The notes under the pieces: generated by a model | Database searches by the model: none | What the model saw: only the letters and a program-made list of their open reading frames with translations | Told to the model about the DNA's origin: nothing | Position numbers and translations under genes: made by a program | Part shown: one piece after another, positions 23,698-31,769 of the stretch | How positions within the stretch are numbered: position 1 is the stretch's first letter | Layout of the letters: each line of letters opens with the position of its first letter | Origin: Kiloniellales bacterium | Lineage (GTDB): Bacteria > Pseudomonadota > Alphaproteobacteria > Kiloniellales > JAKSBE01 | NCBI GenBank assembly: GCA_022361275.1 | Contig: JAKSBE010000185.1 | Location: 1-37,947 of the forward strand | DNA: 37,947 nt | Direction of reading: 5' to 3'

Positions 23698-25192
23698 AGA
23701 TGGCCCGTTCCAAGGTCGCGAGGCAGGTCTTCCGCGGGTCGTACTCGCCGACGATCCGCCCTGCGGCCATATGCAGGACGCGGTCGGCGTTGAAGTAGAC
23801 CTCCGGCGCCTCGTCCGAGATCAGGAGGATCGCGATGCCGCCTTCGGCCAGCTTGCGGATGATCGCGAAGAGGCCGGCGCGGGCGCCGACGTCGACGCCC
23901 ACTGTCGGGGCGTCGAGGATCAAGAGCCGGGGTTCCGTCGCCAGCCACTTGGCCAGGACGATCCTCTGCTGATTGCCGCCGGACAGGGTGGAGACGGCGT
24001 CCTGCGGCTTGCCGATCTTCACCGCCAGCTCGCGGACCCAGTTGCCGACCAGGCTCGCCTTGCGCCCCGGCGAGATCAAGCCGCCGACGAGCAGCCGGTC
24101 GAGCACCGTGAGCGCCAGGTTGTCGGCGATCGATTGCGGCTGGATCAGGCCCAGCGAGAGGCGGTCTTCGGAGACGTAGGCGACGCCGCGCCGGATCGCC
24201 TCCTCGTTGGAGCGGAAGGAGACCGGGGCGCCGTCGAGCCGGATCTCGCCCCGCTCCGCCCGGGTCATGCCGAAGAGCGTCTGGCCGAGCTCGGTCCGCC
24301 CGGCGCCGATCAGGCCGGTGATCCCGACGATCTCTCCGGCGCGGATCTCCAGGTCTATGTCGCGGTACTCGCCGCTGCGGGTCAGGCCGCGCAGCTCCAG
24401 CACCGGAGGCCCGGCGCTGCGGTCGCGCGCCGAGACCTGGCTGTCGAAGATCTGGCCGGTCATCAGCTCGGTCAGCCGCGACTGTGTCATGCCGGCGGTG
24501 GGAAACACGCCGACCAGCCTGCCGTCGCGCAGCACGGTGACGGCGCTCGAGATCTCCAGCACCTCCGCCAGGCGGTGGCTGACGAAGACCACGGCCACAC
24601 CGTCGGCCGCAAGCTTGCGGACGATCGCCAGCAGCAGGTCCGTTTCGGTCCTGGTCAGGGAGGCCGTCGGCTCGTCCATGAAGATCAGCCTCGCCTCGCC
24701 GATCAGCGCGCGCGCGATCGCCACGACCTGCCGTTTGGCGATGGGCAGGCTGCGCAGGGACGCGTCGAGGTCCAGCGTCACCCCGAGCCGGGCCAGCGCC
24801 CGCTCCGCGGTCGCGCGCAGGCGCCGCTTGGCGACCAGCCTCGGTCGCGCGCCCAGCAGCGATTCGAAGGCGATGTTCTCGGCCACGCTCATCTCGGGGA
24901 AGAGCGCATGGTCCTGCCAGATTACCTCGATCCCGAGGCGGCGGGCGAGCCCGGGCGTCGGGTGCGAGACCTTCCGCCCGGCGATCCGGATCTCGGCCCC
25001 CGGATCGGCGGCATAGACCCCGGTGGCGATCTTGATCAGGGTGCTCTTGCCCGAGCCGTTCTCGCCCGCCAGGCAGTGGACCTCGCCCGTGCGGACCTCG
25101 AAGGACACGTCGTCCAAGGCCTTGACCCCGCTGAAGGTCTTGGAGACGCCGCGCATCGCCAGCATCGCGCCCGACGCGGCCTGCTCCGCCAT
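23690..25192 (-). CDS. Sugar ABC importer ATPase, double domain (RbsA/MglA type)
   Basis: 500 residues with two ABC domains. Domain 1 has Walker A GENGSGKST, a degenerate signature (SLPIAKRQVVAIARAL) and Walker B IFMDEPTASL. Domain 2 has the usual degenerate Walker A (GLIGAGRTE), a good signature LSGGNQQRIVLAKWL, and Walker B LLILDAPTVGVDVG, where alanine replaces the expected catalytic glutamate. Domain 2 may therefore bind but not hydrolyse ATP well, leaving one working site (inference). The track ORF begins far upstream. The ATG at 25192 has AGGAGGG before it on the minus strand. Confidence 0.9.
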   Translation of the reverse strand: MAEQAASGAMLAMRGVSKTFSGVKALDDVSFEVRTGEVHCLAGENGSGKSTLIKIATGVYAADPGAEIRIAGRKVSHPTPGLARRLGIEVIWQDHALFPEMSVAENIAFESLLGARPRLVAKRRLRATAERALARLGVTLDLDASLRSLPIAKRQVVAIARALIGEARLIFMDEPTASLTRTETDLLLAIVRKLAADGVAVVFVSHRLAEVLEISSAVTVLRDGRLVGVFPTAGMTQSRLTELMTGQIFDSQVSARDRSAGPPVLELRGLTRSGEYRDIDLEIRAGEIVGITGLIGAGRTELGQTLFGMTRAERGEIRLDGAPVSFRSNEEAIRRGVAYVSEDRLSLGLIQPQSIADNLALTVLDRLLVGGLISPGRKASLVGNWVRELAVKIGKPQDAVSTLSGGNQQRIVLAKWLATEPRLLILDAPTVGVDVGARAGLFAIIRKLAEGGIAILLISDEAPEVYFNADRVLHMAAGRIVGEYDPRKTCLATLERAIYA

Positions 25193-25217
25193 TCCGTTTC
25201 CGCCCTCCTGGGGAAGA

Positions 25218-25240
25218 GGGGCGGCGTTCCCGGCCGCCCC
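25218..25240 (-). other. Intercistronic stem-loop after the sugar-binding-protein gene
   Basis: GGGGCGGC (25218-25225) and GCCGCCCC (25233-25240) form an exact 8-bp stem with a 7-nt loop, 14 nt after the binding-protein stop and about 25 nt before the ATPase start. No T-tract follows in the minus direction. It is likely a differential-expression element that keeps binding-protein mRNA in excess (inference). Confidence 0.5.
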
Positions 25241-25254
25241 GGGCCTTGCGGTGG

Positions 25255-26247
25255 TCAAAGGCCCATTGCGGCCAGTTCGTCCACCGTGTCCTTGTTGATG
25301 GTCACCAGCCGGTCGACGACGATGTTGGTCGAGCCCGGCGCGGGATCGATCTTGCCGAGGTCCTCGATCTCCATCCCGGGCTTGATCTCTTCGCCCCTGA
25401 TCAGAAGGTCGGCCATGGTGACGAAGACCCGGCCGGCCTGCATCGGGTTCCACATGAAACCGCCGGAGATCGCGTCGGACTTGATCAGCTTCCGGCCCTG
25501 GCCCGGCGAGAAGGGGCCGAGCACGAAGAGCTCGCCGACCTTGCGGCGCTCCTCGACGGCGCGTCCGGCGCCGATCGGCCCCTGGCTGCCGAAGGCGAGG
25601 AAGCCCTTGAGCCCGGGGTTGGCGGAGATCAGGTCCAGCGCGGTCTTGCGGCTGTCGTCGGCGCTCTCGGCCACGCCATGGCGTTCGCCGATCAGCTTCA
25701 TGCCGGGATACTTCGACGTGATGTGCGCGATCGCCGCATCGGCCCAGGCGTTGTGCAGTGGCACCGTCAGCGAGCCGACAAACACGGCGTACTCGCCTTC
25801 GCCGCCCATCTTTTCCGCCAGGAGGTCGGCGTGGGCCTCGCCGAAGCCCTCGGCGGAGGCCAGCTCGAAGTTCCAGTCGACGTTCCTCTGGTCCGGGCTC
25901 TCGTGGGTGATGACCTTGATGCCCCTCTCGCGCGCCTTGGCGAGGACCGGCTCCAGCACCTCGGCGTCGTTCGGCACCACCCCGATCGCGTCCACGCCCT
26001 GGGCGATCAGGTCCTCGATGGCGCGCACCTGGAGCGCGGGGTCGGCGCTGGTCGGGCCGATCATGAAGGCGTCGATCCCGAGCTCCTTGCCGCGCTGCTT
26101 GATCCCCGCTTCCATGGCGTTGAACCAAGGGATGCCGCCGATCTTGACCACCACGCCCAGCTTCTTCTGGTCCTGGGCCGCCGCGCCGATCGAGATGGCG
26201 GCCAGGCCCAGCGCAAGCGCGGTTGTCCTGACGAGCTTCGCGAACAT
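25255..26247 (-). CDS. Periplasmic sugar-binding protein (rhamnose/AI-2-like, type 1)
   Basis: 330-residue solute-binding protein of the LacI-like periplasmic fold. Residues 1-24 are a Sec signal peptide (LVRTTALALGLAAISIGAAAQ). The mature part opens KKLGVVVKIGGIPWFNAMEAGIKQRGKELGIDAF, then IEDLIAQGVDAIGVVPNDAEVLEPVLAKARERGIKVITHES, the pattern of the RhaS/LsrB group. The ligand cannot be told from sequence; a ketose fits the downstream epimerase. The start has GGGAGGAGAAG upstream. It is the first gene of the sugar operon and lies downstream of a LacI-type operator. Confidence 0.88.
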   Translation of the reverse strand: MFAKLVRTTALALGLAAISIGAAAQDQKKLGVVVKIGGIPWFNAMEAGIKQRGKELGIDAFMIGPTSADPALQVRAIEDLIAQGVDAIGVVPNDAEVLEPVLAKARERGIKVITHESPDQRNVDWNFELASAEGFGEAHADLLAEKMGGEGEYAVFVGSLTVPLHNAWADAAIAHITSKYPGMKLIGERHGVAESADDSRKTALDLISANPGLKGFLAFGSQGPIGAGRAVEERRKVGELFVLGPFSPGQGRKLIKSDAISGGFMWNPMQAGRVFVTMADLLIRGEEIKPGMEIEDLGKIDPAPGSTNIVVDRLVTINKDTVDELAAMGL

Positions 26248-26332
26248 CTTCTCCTCCCTTCACTTTGCGACTTGAAAGAACGCGTGTTTTCATTGATCGC
26301 TTGTGCCGCTCGAAGCTATCCTGGGCGCGGCT

Positions 26333-26377
26333 GCACAATCGATCGTGCGAGCGTATTGGAGCTGTGATCGGAGTCAA
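26333..26377 (-). promoter_or_regulatory. Sugar-operon promoter with LacI-type operator on the start site
   Basis: On the minus strand TTGACT (26377-26372), 16 nt, TACGCT (26355-26350) make a plausible sigma-70 promoter. Immediately downstream lies the 16-bp near-palindrome GCACAATCGATCGTGC (26333-26348, one mismatch, central CG), as expected for a LacI-family operator. It covers the predicted start site, the classic place for repression. The lacI-type gene diverges from the same region, so it probably binds here and may also regulate itself. Confidence 0.5.
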
Positions 26378-26430
26378 GCGGCTTCCCCGGTCTCGGCGCC
26401 GATCTTGTCCGGACAGCGGCCGGCGGAGCC

Positions 26431-27435
26431 TTGAAGAAGACGACCATCTACGACCTGGCACAGCTCAGCGGCGCCTCGGCCTCCACGGTGAGCGCGGCGC
26501 TCAACGGCACTTGGCGTGCGCGGCGGATCAAGGAAAGCACGGTCCGTGAGATCCAGAGCATTGCCGCGCGCGAGGGCTATCGGGCCAATCTGCAGGCGCG
26601 CGGGCTCCGGCAGTCCCGCTCCGGGCTCGCCGGGCTGATCATGCCGATGTACAACAACCGCTTCTTCGCGTCCCTGGCCGAGAGCTTCGAGGTCGAGGCA
26701 CGCCAGCGCGGTCTTTGTCCGATCACCGTCACCACCCACCGCGATCCCGAAGAGGAGCAGCGGACCGCCGAGACGCTGATCTCCTATGCCGTCGACTCGC
26801 TCTTCGTCGCCGGCGCGGCGGAGCCCGATGCCGTCAGCCGGCTCTGCGCGAAAGCCGGTCTGCGGCAGGTGAACCTCGACCTGCCGGGCACGCTCGCGGC
26901 CTCGGTGATCTCGGACAACTTCGCGGGGGCGGCGGCCCTGACCGAAGCGATGTTCGCGGCGCGGCCCGGATCCGGCGCGCGCCTGAAGGGCCGGATCTAT
27001 TTCCTCGGCGGCCGCGAGACCGACTTCGCCACCCGGGAACGGATCGCCGGTTTTCGCGAGGTGGTGACGGCGCGGACCGGATCCTGCGGTTCCGATCAGG
27101 TCGTCGCCACCGGCTACGATCCGGAGATCGTGGCGCGGGAGGTCCAGGTCCTGTTCCGCGATCCCGAGGCCGCGCCGCGGGCCCTGCTGGTCAACTCGAC
27201 GATCGCCTTCGAGGGCGGGCTGAGCTTTCTCGGCACCTTGCCCCCGCCGACGGTCGAAGACCTGGTGCTCGGCTGCTATGACTACGACCCCTTTGTCCGC
27301 TATCTTAGGTTTCCGGTGGTGATGGTGCGCCAGGATGTCGGAGGGCTGATTCGGGAAGCCTTTCGCCTTTTGACCTCCGGCGCGACATCGCCGAAGACGG
27401 TGAGGGTGACCCCGTCGCTCGTCATGCCCGACTGA
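26431..27435 (+). CDS. LacI-family regulator of the sugar locus
   Basis: 334-residue regulator. Residues 1-55 form the LacI helix-turn-helix and hinge (KKTTIYDLAQLSGASASTVSAALNG, then YRANLQARGLRQSRSG). The remainder is a periplasmic-binding-protein-like ligand domain (LAGLIMPMYNNRFFASLAESFEVEARQRG) ending PKTVRVTPSLVMP. The start is a TTG, which reads M-KKTTIYDLA exactly as relatives do. No ATG or GTG is available nearby in frame, and the ribosome binding site is weak (GGAG only 2 nt away), so its level may be kept low. It diverges from the sugar ABC operon. Confidence 0.9.
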   Translation: MKKTTIYDLAQLSGASASTVSAALNGTWRARRIKESTVREIQSIAAREGYRANLQARGLRQSRSGLAGLIMPMYNNRFFASLAESFEVEARQRGLCPITVTTHRDPEEEQRTAETLISYAVDSLFVAGAAEPDAVSRLCAKAGLRQVNLDLPGTLAASVISDNFAGAAALTEAMFAARPGSGARLKGRIYFLGGRETDFATRERIAGFREVVTARTGSCGSDQVVATGYDPEIVAREVQVLFRDPEAAPRALLVNSTIAFEGGLSFLGTLPPPTVEDLVLGCYDYDPFVRYLRFPVVMVRQDVGGLIREAFRLLTSGATSPKTVRVTPSLVMPD

Positions 27436-27463
27436 GGCGGAGACGGCCGGGGCTCCGGCCCCT

Positions 27464-27502
27464 GGACCCTTTCCGTGGACCCCTTGCGTGAACCCTTTGC
27501 GC
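27464..27502 (+). repeat. Three imperfect 13-nt tandem repeats
   Basis: ggaccctttccgt, ggaccccttgcgt and gaaccctttgcgc follow each other without gap between the lacI-type gene and the AGE-family gene. They do not form a stem, and no start or ribosome binding site is seen in them. The 113-nt gap that holds them shows no clear promoter. Confidence 0.5.
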
Positions 27503-27548
27503 CGATCGAGGCCGGTAGCCCCTTCGGCGCGTGATCCGGCGGCGACCC

Positions 27549-28745
27549 ATGGTGACCACAAACCCGACAGATACCGCTGCGCTCCCGGGCGGAGACCCGT
27601 CGCGGCGGCCCGAGATCCCGGCGCTCCAAGAGCGCGTGCGCGCCTGGCTTCGCGACGAGGCTTTGCCGGGCTGGCGCCTGCGCGGGGTCGACCCGGAGAC
27701 GGGCGCTTTCGTCGAAGCGCGAAACCTCGACGGCAGCCCGGATCTCCTGGCGCCCCGGCGCTTCCGGGTGCAGGCGCGCCAGATCTTCAGCTTCTGCTAC
27801 GCGACGGAACTGGGCCTGGTCGAGGGCGTCGAAGACCTGGTCTCGCGGGCCGCAGAGCGCATGATCGCGGATTACTGGCATGACGACGCCGGCTGGATCT
27901 TTGCCGCCGCGCCGGACGGCAGCGCCGTCGACCAGCGGCGCGAGGTCTACGAGCAAGCCTTCGCCCTGCTCGCCTTCGCCTGGCTCCACCGGGTGTTCCG
28001 CGCCGACCGGGCCCTGGACTGGATCGATCGGACCCTGGGCTTCATCGAGCGCCGCTGCGGCGATCCGCGGCACGGTGGCTTCCTGGAAGGCGTTCCGCCG
28101 AGCCTGCCGCGGCGGCAGAACCCGCACATGCACCTGCTGGAGGCGATGCTGGAGCTGCAGGAAGCCACCGGCGATGAGGCCTACCTGGGACGGGCTGGGG
28201 CGATCCTGGAGCTGTTCCGCGCCAGGTTCTTCGATCCGGCGCGCGGGACCCTCGGCGAGTTCTTCGCACAGGACTGGACGCCGGCCTCGACGCCGCAGCG
28301 GGTCGAGCCCGGCCATCACTTCGAATGGGTCTGGCTGCTGGACCGCTACGGCCGGGCCATGGGCGCGGCGGTTCCCGAGATGGACGCCCTCTACGACTTC
28401 GCGCTGGACCATGGGGTCTCCCCGGATGACGGCTTCGCCTTCGACCAGTTGCTTTCGGATGGCTCGCGCGTATCCGGCAGCAAGCGGATCTGGCCGCAAC
28501 TGGAGATGCTGAAGGCGCTGGTCGTCCAAGCGCGCCGCCGACGGGCGGGGGCCTTGGACAGGATCGGGCCTCTGGTGGAGGCCTTGCTGCAGGTCTACAT
28601 GGTCCCGGGCACCGGCTGCTGGCACGACCGCCTCGGCCCCGACGGCCGCGCCGAGCAGGCCGCCTGTCCGGCCAGCGGGTTCTATCACGTCATCGTCGCC
28701 TTCGACGAGTTCCTGAAGCTGCGCTCCGGCGACCCGGCGCCGTGA
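27549..28745 (+). CDS. AGE-family sugar isomerase/epimerase (mannose isomerase-like)
   Basis: 398-residue (alpha/alpha)6-barrel protein of the N-acylglucosamine 2-epimerase family. It has RFRVQARQIFSFCYATELG, VDQRREVYEQAFALLAFAWLHR, NPHMHLLEAMLELQEATG, VEPGHHFEWVWLLDRYGR and SGSKRIWPQLEMLKAL; the two histidine motifs are the catalytic ones in this family. Members interconvert mannose and fructose or epimerise sugars at C2. The ATG at 27549 is preferred over the track's GTG at 27531, but neither has a strong ribosome binding site. It follows the LacI gene in the same direction and probably works with the divergent importer, making an aldose available as a ketose or the reverse (inference). Confidence 0.85.
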   Translation: MVTTNPTDTAALPGGDPSRRPEIPALQERVRAWLRDEALPGWRLRGVDPETGAFVEARNLDGSPDLLAPRRFRVQARQIFSFCYATELGLVEGVEDLVSRAAERMIADYWHDDAGWIFAAAPDGSAVDQRREVYEQAFALLAFAWLHRVFRADRALDWIDRTLGFIERRCGDPRHGGFLEGVPPSLPRRQNPHMHLLEAMLELQEATGDEAYLGRAGAILELFRARFFDPARGTLGEFFAQDWTPASTPQRVEPGHHFEWVWLLDRYGRAMGAAVPEMDALYDFALDHGVSPDDGFAFDQLLSDGSRVSGSKRIWPQLEMLKALVVQARRRRAGALDRIGPLVEALLQVYMVPGTGCWHDRLGPDGRAEQAACPASGFYHVIVAFDEFLKLRSGDPAP

Positions 28746-28767
28746 TCGCCGCGTCCGGACCTTCGCG

Positions 28768-29874
28768 TCACGGCGACGACTGGTCCCGATCCGGAAGGCG
28801 CTGCCCGGTCTCCGCATCGAAGAGGTGCAGGCTCTCGGGCCTGGGCCGGAGGCGGAGCCTCTGGCCGGGGGCGAAGGCTTGGCGTTTCTTGAACTCGGCG
28901 CAGACCTCCTGTCCCGCCATGCGGCAGAAGACCAGCGTGTCCGATCCCGTCGGCTCGACCACCTCGACTCCCGCCCCGATCCCCGCCCCGCCCCCCGCGG
29001 CGGCCTCGGCGAGCAGGAGATCCTCGGGCCGCACCCCGAAGACGACGCGGGTCGCCTCGGCGGCCGCGACCTCCGGCGGCGCGGGCAGCGCGGTTCCGTC
29101 CGCGGCGACGACCTCGGCCTTGCCGTCGCTCCGGCGCAGCACGCCTTCGATGAAGTTCATGGCCGGCGAGCCGATGAAGCCCGCGACGAAGAGGTTGGCC
29201 GGGCGGTCGTAGAGCTCCAGCGGCGCGCCGATCTGCTCGACCCGGCCCTGGTTCATGACCACGATCCGCTCGGCCATGGTCATCGCCTCGACCTGGTCGT
29301 GGGTGACGTAGATCGAGGTCGTGCGCAGGCGCTGGTGCAGGGCCTTGATCTCGGTGCGCATCTGGACCCTGAGCTTGGCGTCCAGGTTGGACAGCGGCTC
29401 GTCGAAGAGGAAGACGGTGGGGTCGCGCACGATGGCCCGGCCCATGGCGACCCGCTGGCGCTCGCCGCCCGAGAGCCGCCGCGGCAGGCGGTCGAGCAGG
29501 GGCGTCAGGCCCAGGATCTCGGCGGCGCGCCCGACCCGCTCCCGGGTCAGCGCCTTGTCCGCCCGCCGCAGGCGCAGGCTGAAGGCCATGTTCTGCCGTA
29601 CCGTGAGGTGCGGGTAGAGGGCGTAGTTCTGGAACACCATGGCGACGTCGCGCTTCTTGGGCGCGACGTCGTTGACGACCTGGTCGCCGATCGCGATCTC
29701 GCCGCCGTCGATCTCTTCCAGCCCCGCGACCATGCGCAGCAGCGTCGACTTGCCGCAGCCGGAAGGGCCGACCAGCACCAGGAACTCGCCGTCCTTGATG
29801 GCGACCGAGACGCCGTGGATCACCGGCTGGTCGTCGAAGGACTTGCGGACCTCGCGGAGGGTCACGGATGCCAT
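28768..29874 (-). CDS. CUT1-type sugar ABC importer ATPase (UgpC/MsmK-like)
   Basis: 368-residue ATPase. Walker [11 protein letters not shown]-loop [14 protein letters not shown], signature [16 protein letters not shown], Walker [13 protein letters not shown] and H-loop [11 protein letters not shown] are all intact. The C-terminal TOBE-like domain (about 240-368) has [15 protein letters not shown] and a glycine-rich stretch [16 protein letters not shown] precedes the ATG. The gene ends 22 nt from the convergent AGE-family gene and is the last in its operon. Confidence 0.93.
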   Translation of the reverse strand: MASVTLREVRKSFDDQPVIHGVSVAIKDGEFLVLVGPSGCGKSTLLRMVAGLEEIDGGEIAIGDQVVNDVAPKKRDVAMVFQNYALYPHLTVRQNMAFSLRLRRADKALTRERVGRAAEILGLTPLLDRLPRRLSGGERQRVAMGRAIVRDPTVFLFDEPLSNLDAKLRVQMRTEIKALHQRLRTTSIYVTHDQVEAMTMAERIVVMNQGRVEQIGAPLELYDRPANLFVAGFIGSPAMNFIEGVLRRSDGKAEVVAADGTALPAPPEVAAAEATRVVFGVRPEDLLLAEAAAGGGAGIGAGVEVVEPTGSDTLVFCRMAGQEVCAEFKKRQAFAPGQRLRLRPRPESLHLFDAETGQRLPDRDQSSP

Positions 29875-29887
29875 GGTTCTCCTCCGA

Positions 29888-30760
29888 TCATCCCTTCACC
29901 GCGCCCAGCGTCAGGCCGCGGACGATGTAGCGCTGGGCGAGCAGCGCGATCAGCACCGGCGGGATCATGGCGATCAGCGCGCGCACGGCGACGAACCAGA
30001 ACTGGACGCCGCGGGTGTCGACGCCGCCGGCGATGTGCACCGGCAGGGTCGCCGCCGCCTTCACCGTCAGGATCACGGCGAAGAGGTACTCGTTCCAGGC
30101 GAAGGCGAACATGATCAGTGCCGCTGCGGCGATCGCCGGCAGGGCGAGCGGCAGGGCGACGAGGAAGAAGGCGACGAAGTGGGAGCCGCCGTCGACCAGC
30201 ACCGCCTCCTCGAGCTCGATCGGCAGGTCCTGGAAGGTCTGGCGCACGATGACCACGACGAAGGGCAGGATGAAGGTCGCGTTGACCAGGATCAGCGCGG
30301 CCCGGGTGTCGAGCAGATCGAGCGACGAGAAGACGATGAAGAAGGGCACCGCGGTCGCGACCGGCGGCAGGACCCGCTGCGACAGGAACCAGATGGTCAG
30401 GTCCTTGTTCTTGATCCGACGGAAGCGGAAGCGCGCCAGGGCATAGGCCGCCGGCAGGCCCAGCGCGAGCGCGATCAGCACCGAGACCACCGAGATCGCC
30501 AGGCTGTTGCCGAAGGCGGCATAGGCCTCCGGCACCGAGGCCTGGCTGATCCAGTTCTCGAGCGTCGGGGTGAAGTCGAGGAAGGGCACGCCGAGGCCGG
30601 CCACGGTGAAGGTCTCGGCCGGCTTGCGCAGACTGTTGGAGATCGCCCAGTAGATCGGGAAGAAGAAGACCAGGGCGACGACCAAGGCGATCAGGGAGTA
30701 GATCGCCTCCGCGATGCCGCCGCGCCGCTTGCGCGCGTCCCTGCCGCCGCGGTCAGGCAT
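29888..30760 (-). CDS. CUT1-type sugar ABC permease 2 (MalG-like)
   Basis: 290-residue permease with six predicted membrane helices (first: [29 protein letters not shown]). The EAA loop reads [27 protein letters not shown], which docks on the ATPase. The end [14 protein letters not shown] is the usual MalG-type C-terminus. It overlaps permease 1 by 8 nt, with a 13-nt gap before the ATPase gene. Confidence 0.93.
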   Translation of the reverse strand: MPDRGGRDARKRRGGIAEAIYSLIALVVALVFFFPIYWAISNSLRKPAETFTVAGLGVPFLDFTPTLENWISQASVPEAYAAFGNSLAISVVSVLIALALGLPAAYALARFRFRRIKNKDLTIWFLSQRVLPPVATAVPFFIVFSSLDLLDTRAALILVNATFILPFVVVIVRQTFQDLPIELEEAVLVDGGSHFVAFFLVALPLALPAIAAAALIMFAFAWNEYLFAVILTVKAAATLPVHIAGGVDTRGVQFWFVAVRALIAMIPPVLIALLAQRYIVRGLTLGAVKG

Positions 30761-31706
30761 AGCTGCGCCTCAGCCGGCGGAAGAACAGGGTGACGACGAT
30801 CATCACGATGATCAGCAGCAGGTAGGCCATGGCCGAGGCGTAGCCGAAGTCGTTCAGCTTGAATCCCCGGGTGAAGGCCAGATAGGTGTAGGACTGGGTC
30901 GCGATTCCCGGGCCGCCCTTGGTCAGGGTCGCGATGATGTCGAAGAGCTTCAGGGACTCGGCGAGGCGCAGCAGCAGCACGATGATGATCGCCGGCTGCA
31001 TCATCGGCAGGATGACGATGCGCCAGAGGTCGAAGGTCGAGCTGGAATCCAGGCGGGCGCATTCGATCAGGTCGTCGGGTATGCCCTGGAGCGCCGCCAG
31101 GAAGACCAGGAAGCAGAAGGGCGTCCACTGCCAGATGTCGACGATGATCACCGAGACCAGCGCCCAGTCCGGATCGGAGAGCCAGGGGATGCCCAGGAAC
31201 GCCAGCGGCCCGCCGAGTTCGTAGAACACCGTGAAGAAGAGGTAGCCGACGGCGATCGGGGTCGCGAAGATCGGCAGGATCATGACCGTCCTCAGGACCG
31301 GCCGCGCGAAGATGTGCCGGTTGAAGAGGAAGGCGAGCAGGAAGCCCAGGACCAGCTCGACCGAGACCGCGCTGACCACGAAGATCGCCGTCACCTTGAC
31401 CGCCTCGCGCACCTCCTCGTCGCCGAAGGCGCGGGCGAAGCTGGCGAAGCCGTTCCAGGTGAAGCTGGTCTGCAACTCGCGGTGGACGACGGTCCGGGTG
31501 CGCGGCTGGCCGTTGGACTTCAGCACCGGATTGCCGGCCTCGTCGATCACAGGCACCTTCTCGCGCCCGGTGACCACGACCTTCCGCTCCACGTCGTGTA
31601 GGCTCAGATAGAGCGAATAGCCGAGCGGGAAGACCGTGAAGGCCAGCACCCAGAAGACCGCCGGCAGCAGGAACACGAACTTGACGTTGTGGGTCCAGCG
31701 AATCAT
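30753..31706 (-). CDS. CUT1-type sugar ABC permease 1 (MalF-like)
   Basis: 317-residue permease with six membrane helices, starting VKFVFLLPAVFWVLAFTVFPLGYSLYLSL. The first periplasmic loop carries a charged insertion of about 45 residues (VERKVVVTGREKVPVIDEAG...VHRELQTSFTWNGF) that is longer than in most CUT1 permeases. The EAA loop is IPDDLIECARLDSSSTFDLWRIVILPMMQP. A stem-loop lies between it and the binding-protein gene upstream. Confidence 0.92.
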   Translation of the reverse strand: MIRWTHNVKFVFLLPAVFWVLAFTVFPLGYSLYLSLHDVERKVVVTGREKVPVIDEAGNPVLKSNGQPRTRTVVHRELQTSFTWNGFASFARAFGDEEVREAVKVTAIFVVSAVSVELVLGFLLAFLFNRHIFARPVLRTVMILPIFATPIAVGYLFFTVFYELGGPLAFLGIPWLSDPDWALVSVIIVDIWQWTPFCFLVFLAALQGIPDDLIECARLDSSSTFDLWRIVILPMMQPAIIIVLLLRLAESLKLFDIIATLTKGGPGIATQSYTYLAFTRGFKLNDFGYASAMAYLLLIIVMIVVTLFFRRLRRSYA

Positions 31707-31720
31707 GGCCGATGCGGCGA

Positions 31721-31751
31721 CCCGCCGGCGTGCCGGGGACGCGCCGGCGGG
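31721..31751 (-). other. Intercistronic stem-loop after the CUT1 binding-protein gene
   Basis: CCCGCCGGCG (31721-31730) and CGCCGGCGGG (31742-31751) form an exact 10-bp stem with an 11-nt loop, between the binding-protein stop and the permease start. No T-tract follows. It is the third such structure behind a binding-protein gene in this window. Confidence 0.6.
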
Positions 31752-31769
31752 ACCGCCCGCTCCATAGCG

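Noticed and set aside
23282-26275. 997-residue plus-strand ORF over the sugar ABC operon
   Set aside because: It is antisense to four well-supported transporter genes and shows no recognisable motif; it exists because GC-rich coding DNA has few stops on the other strand.
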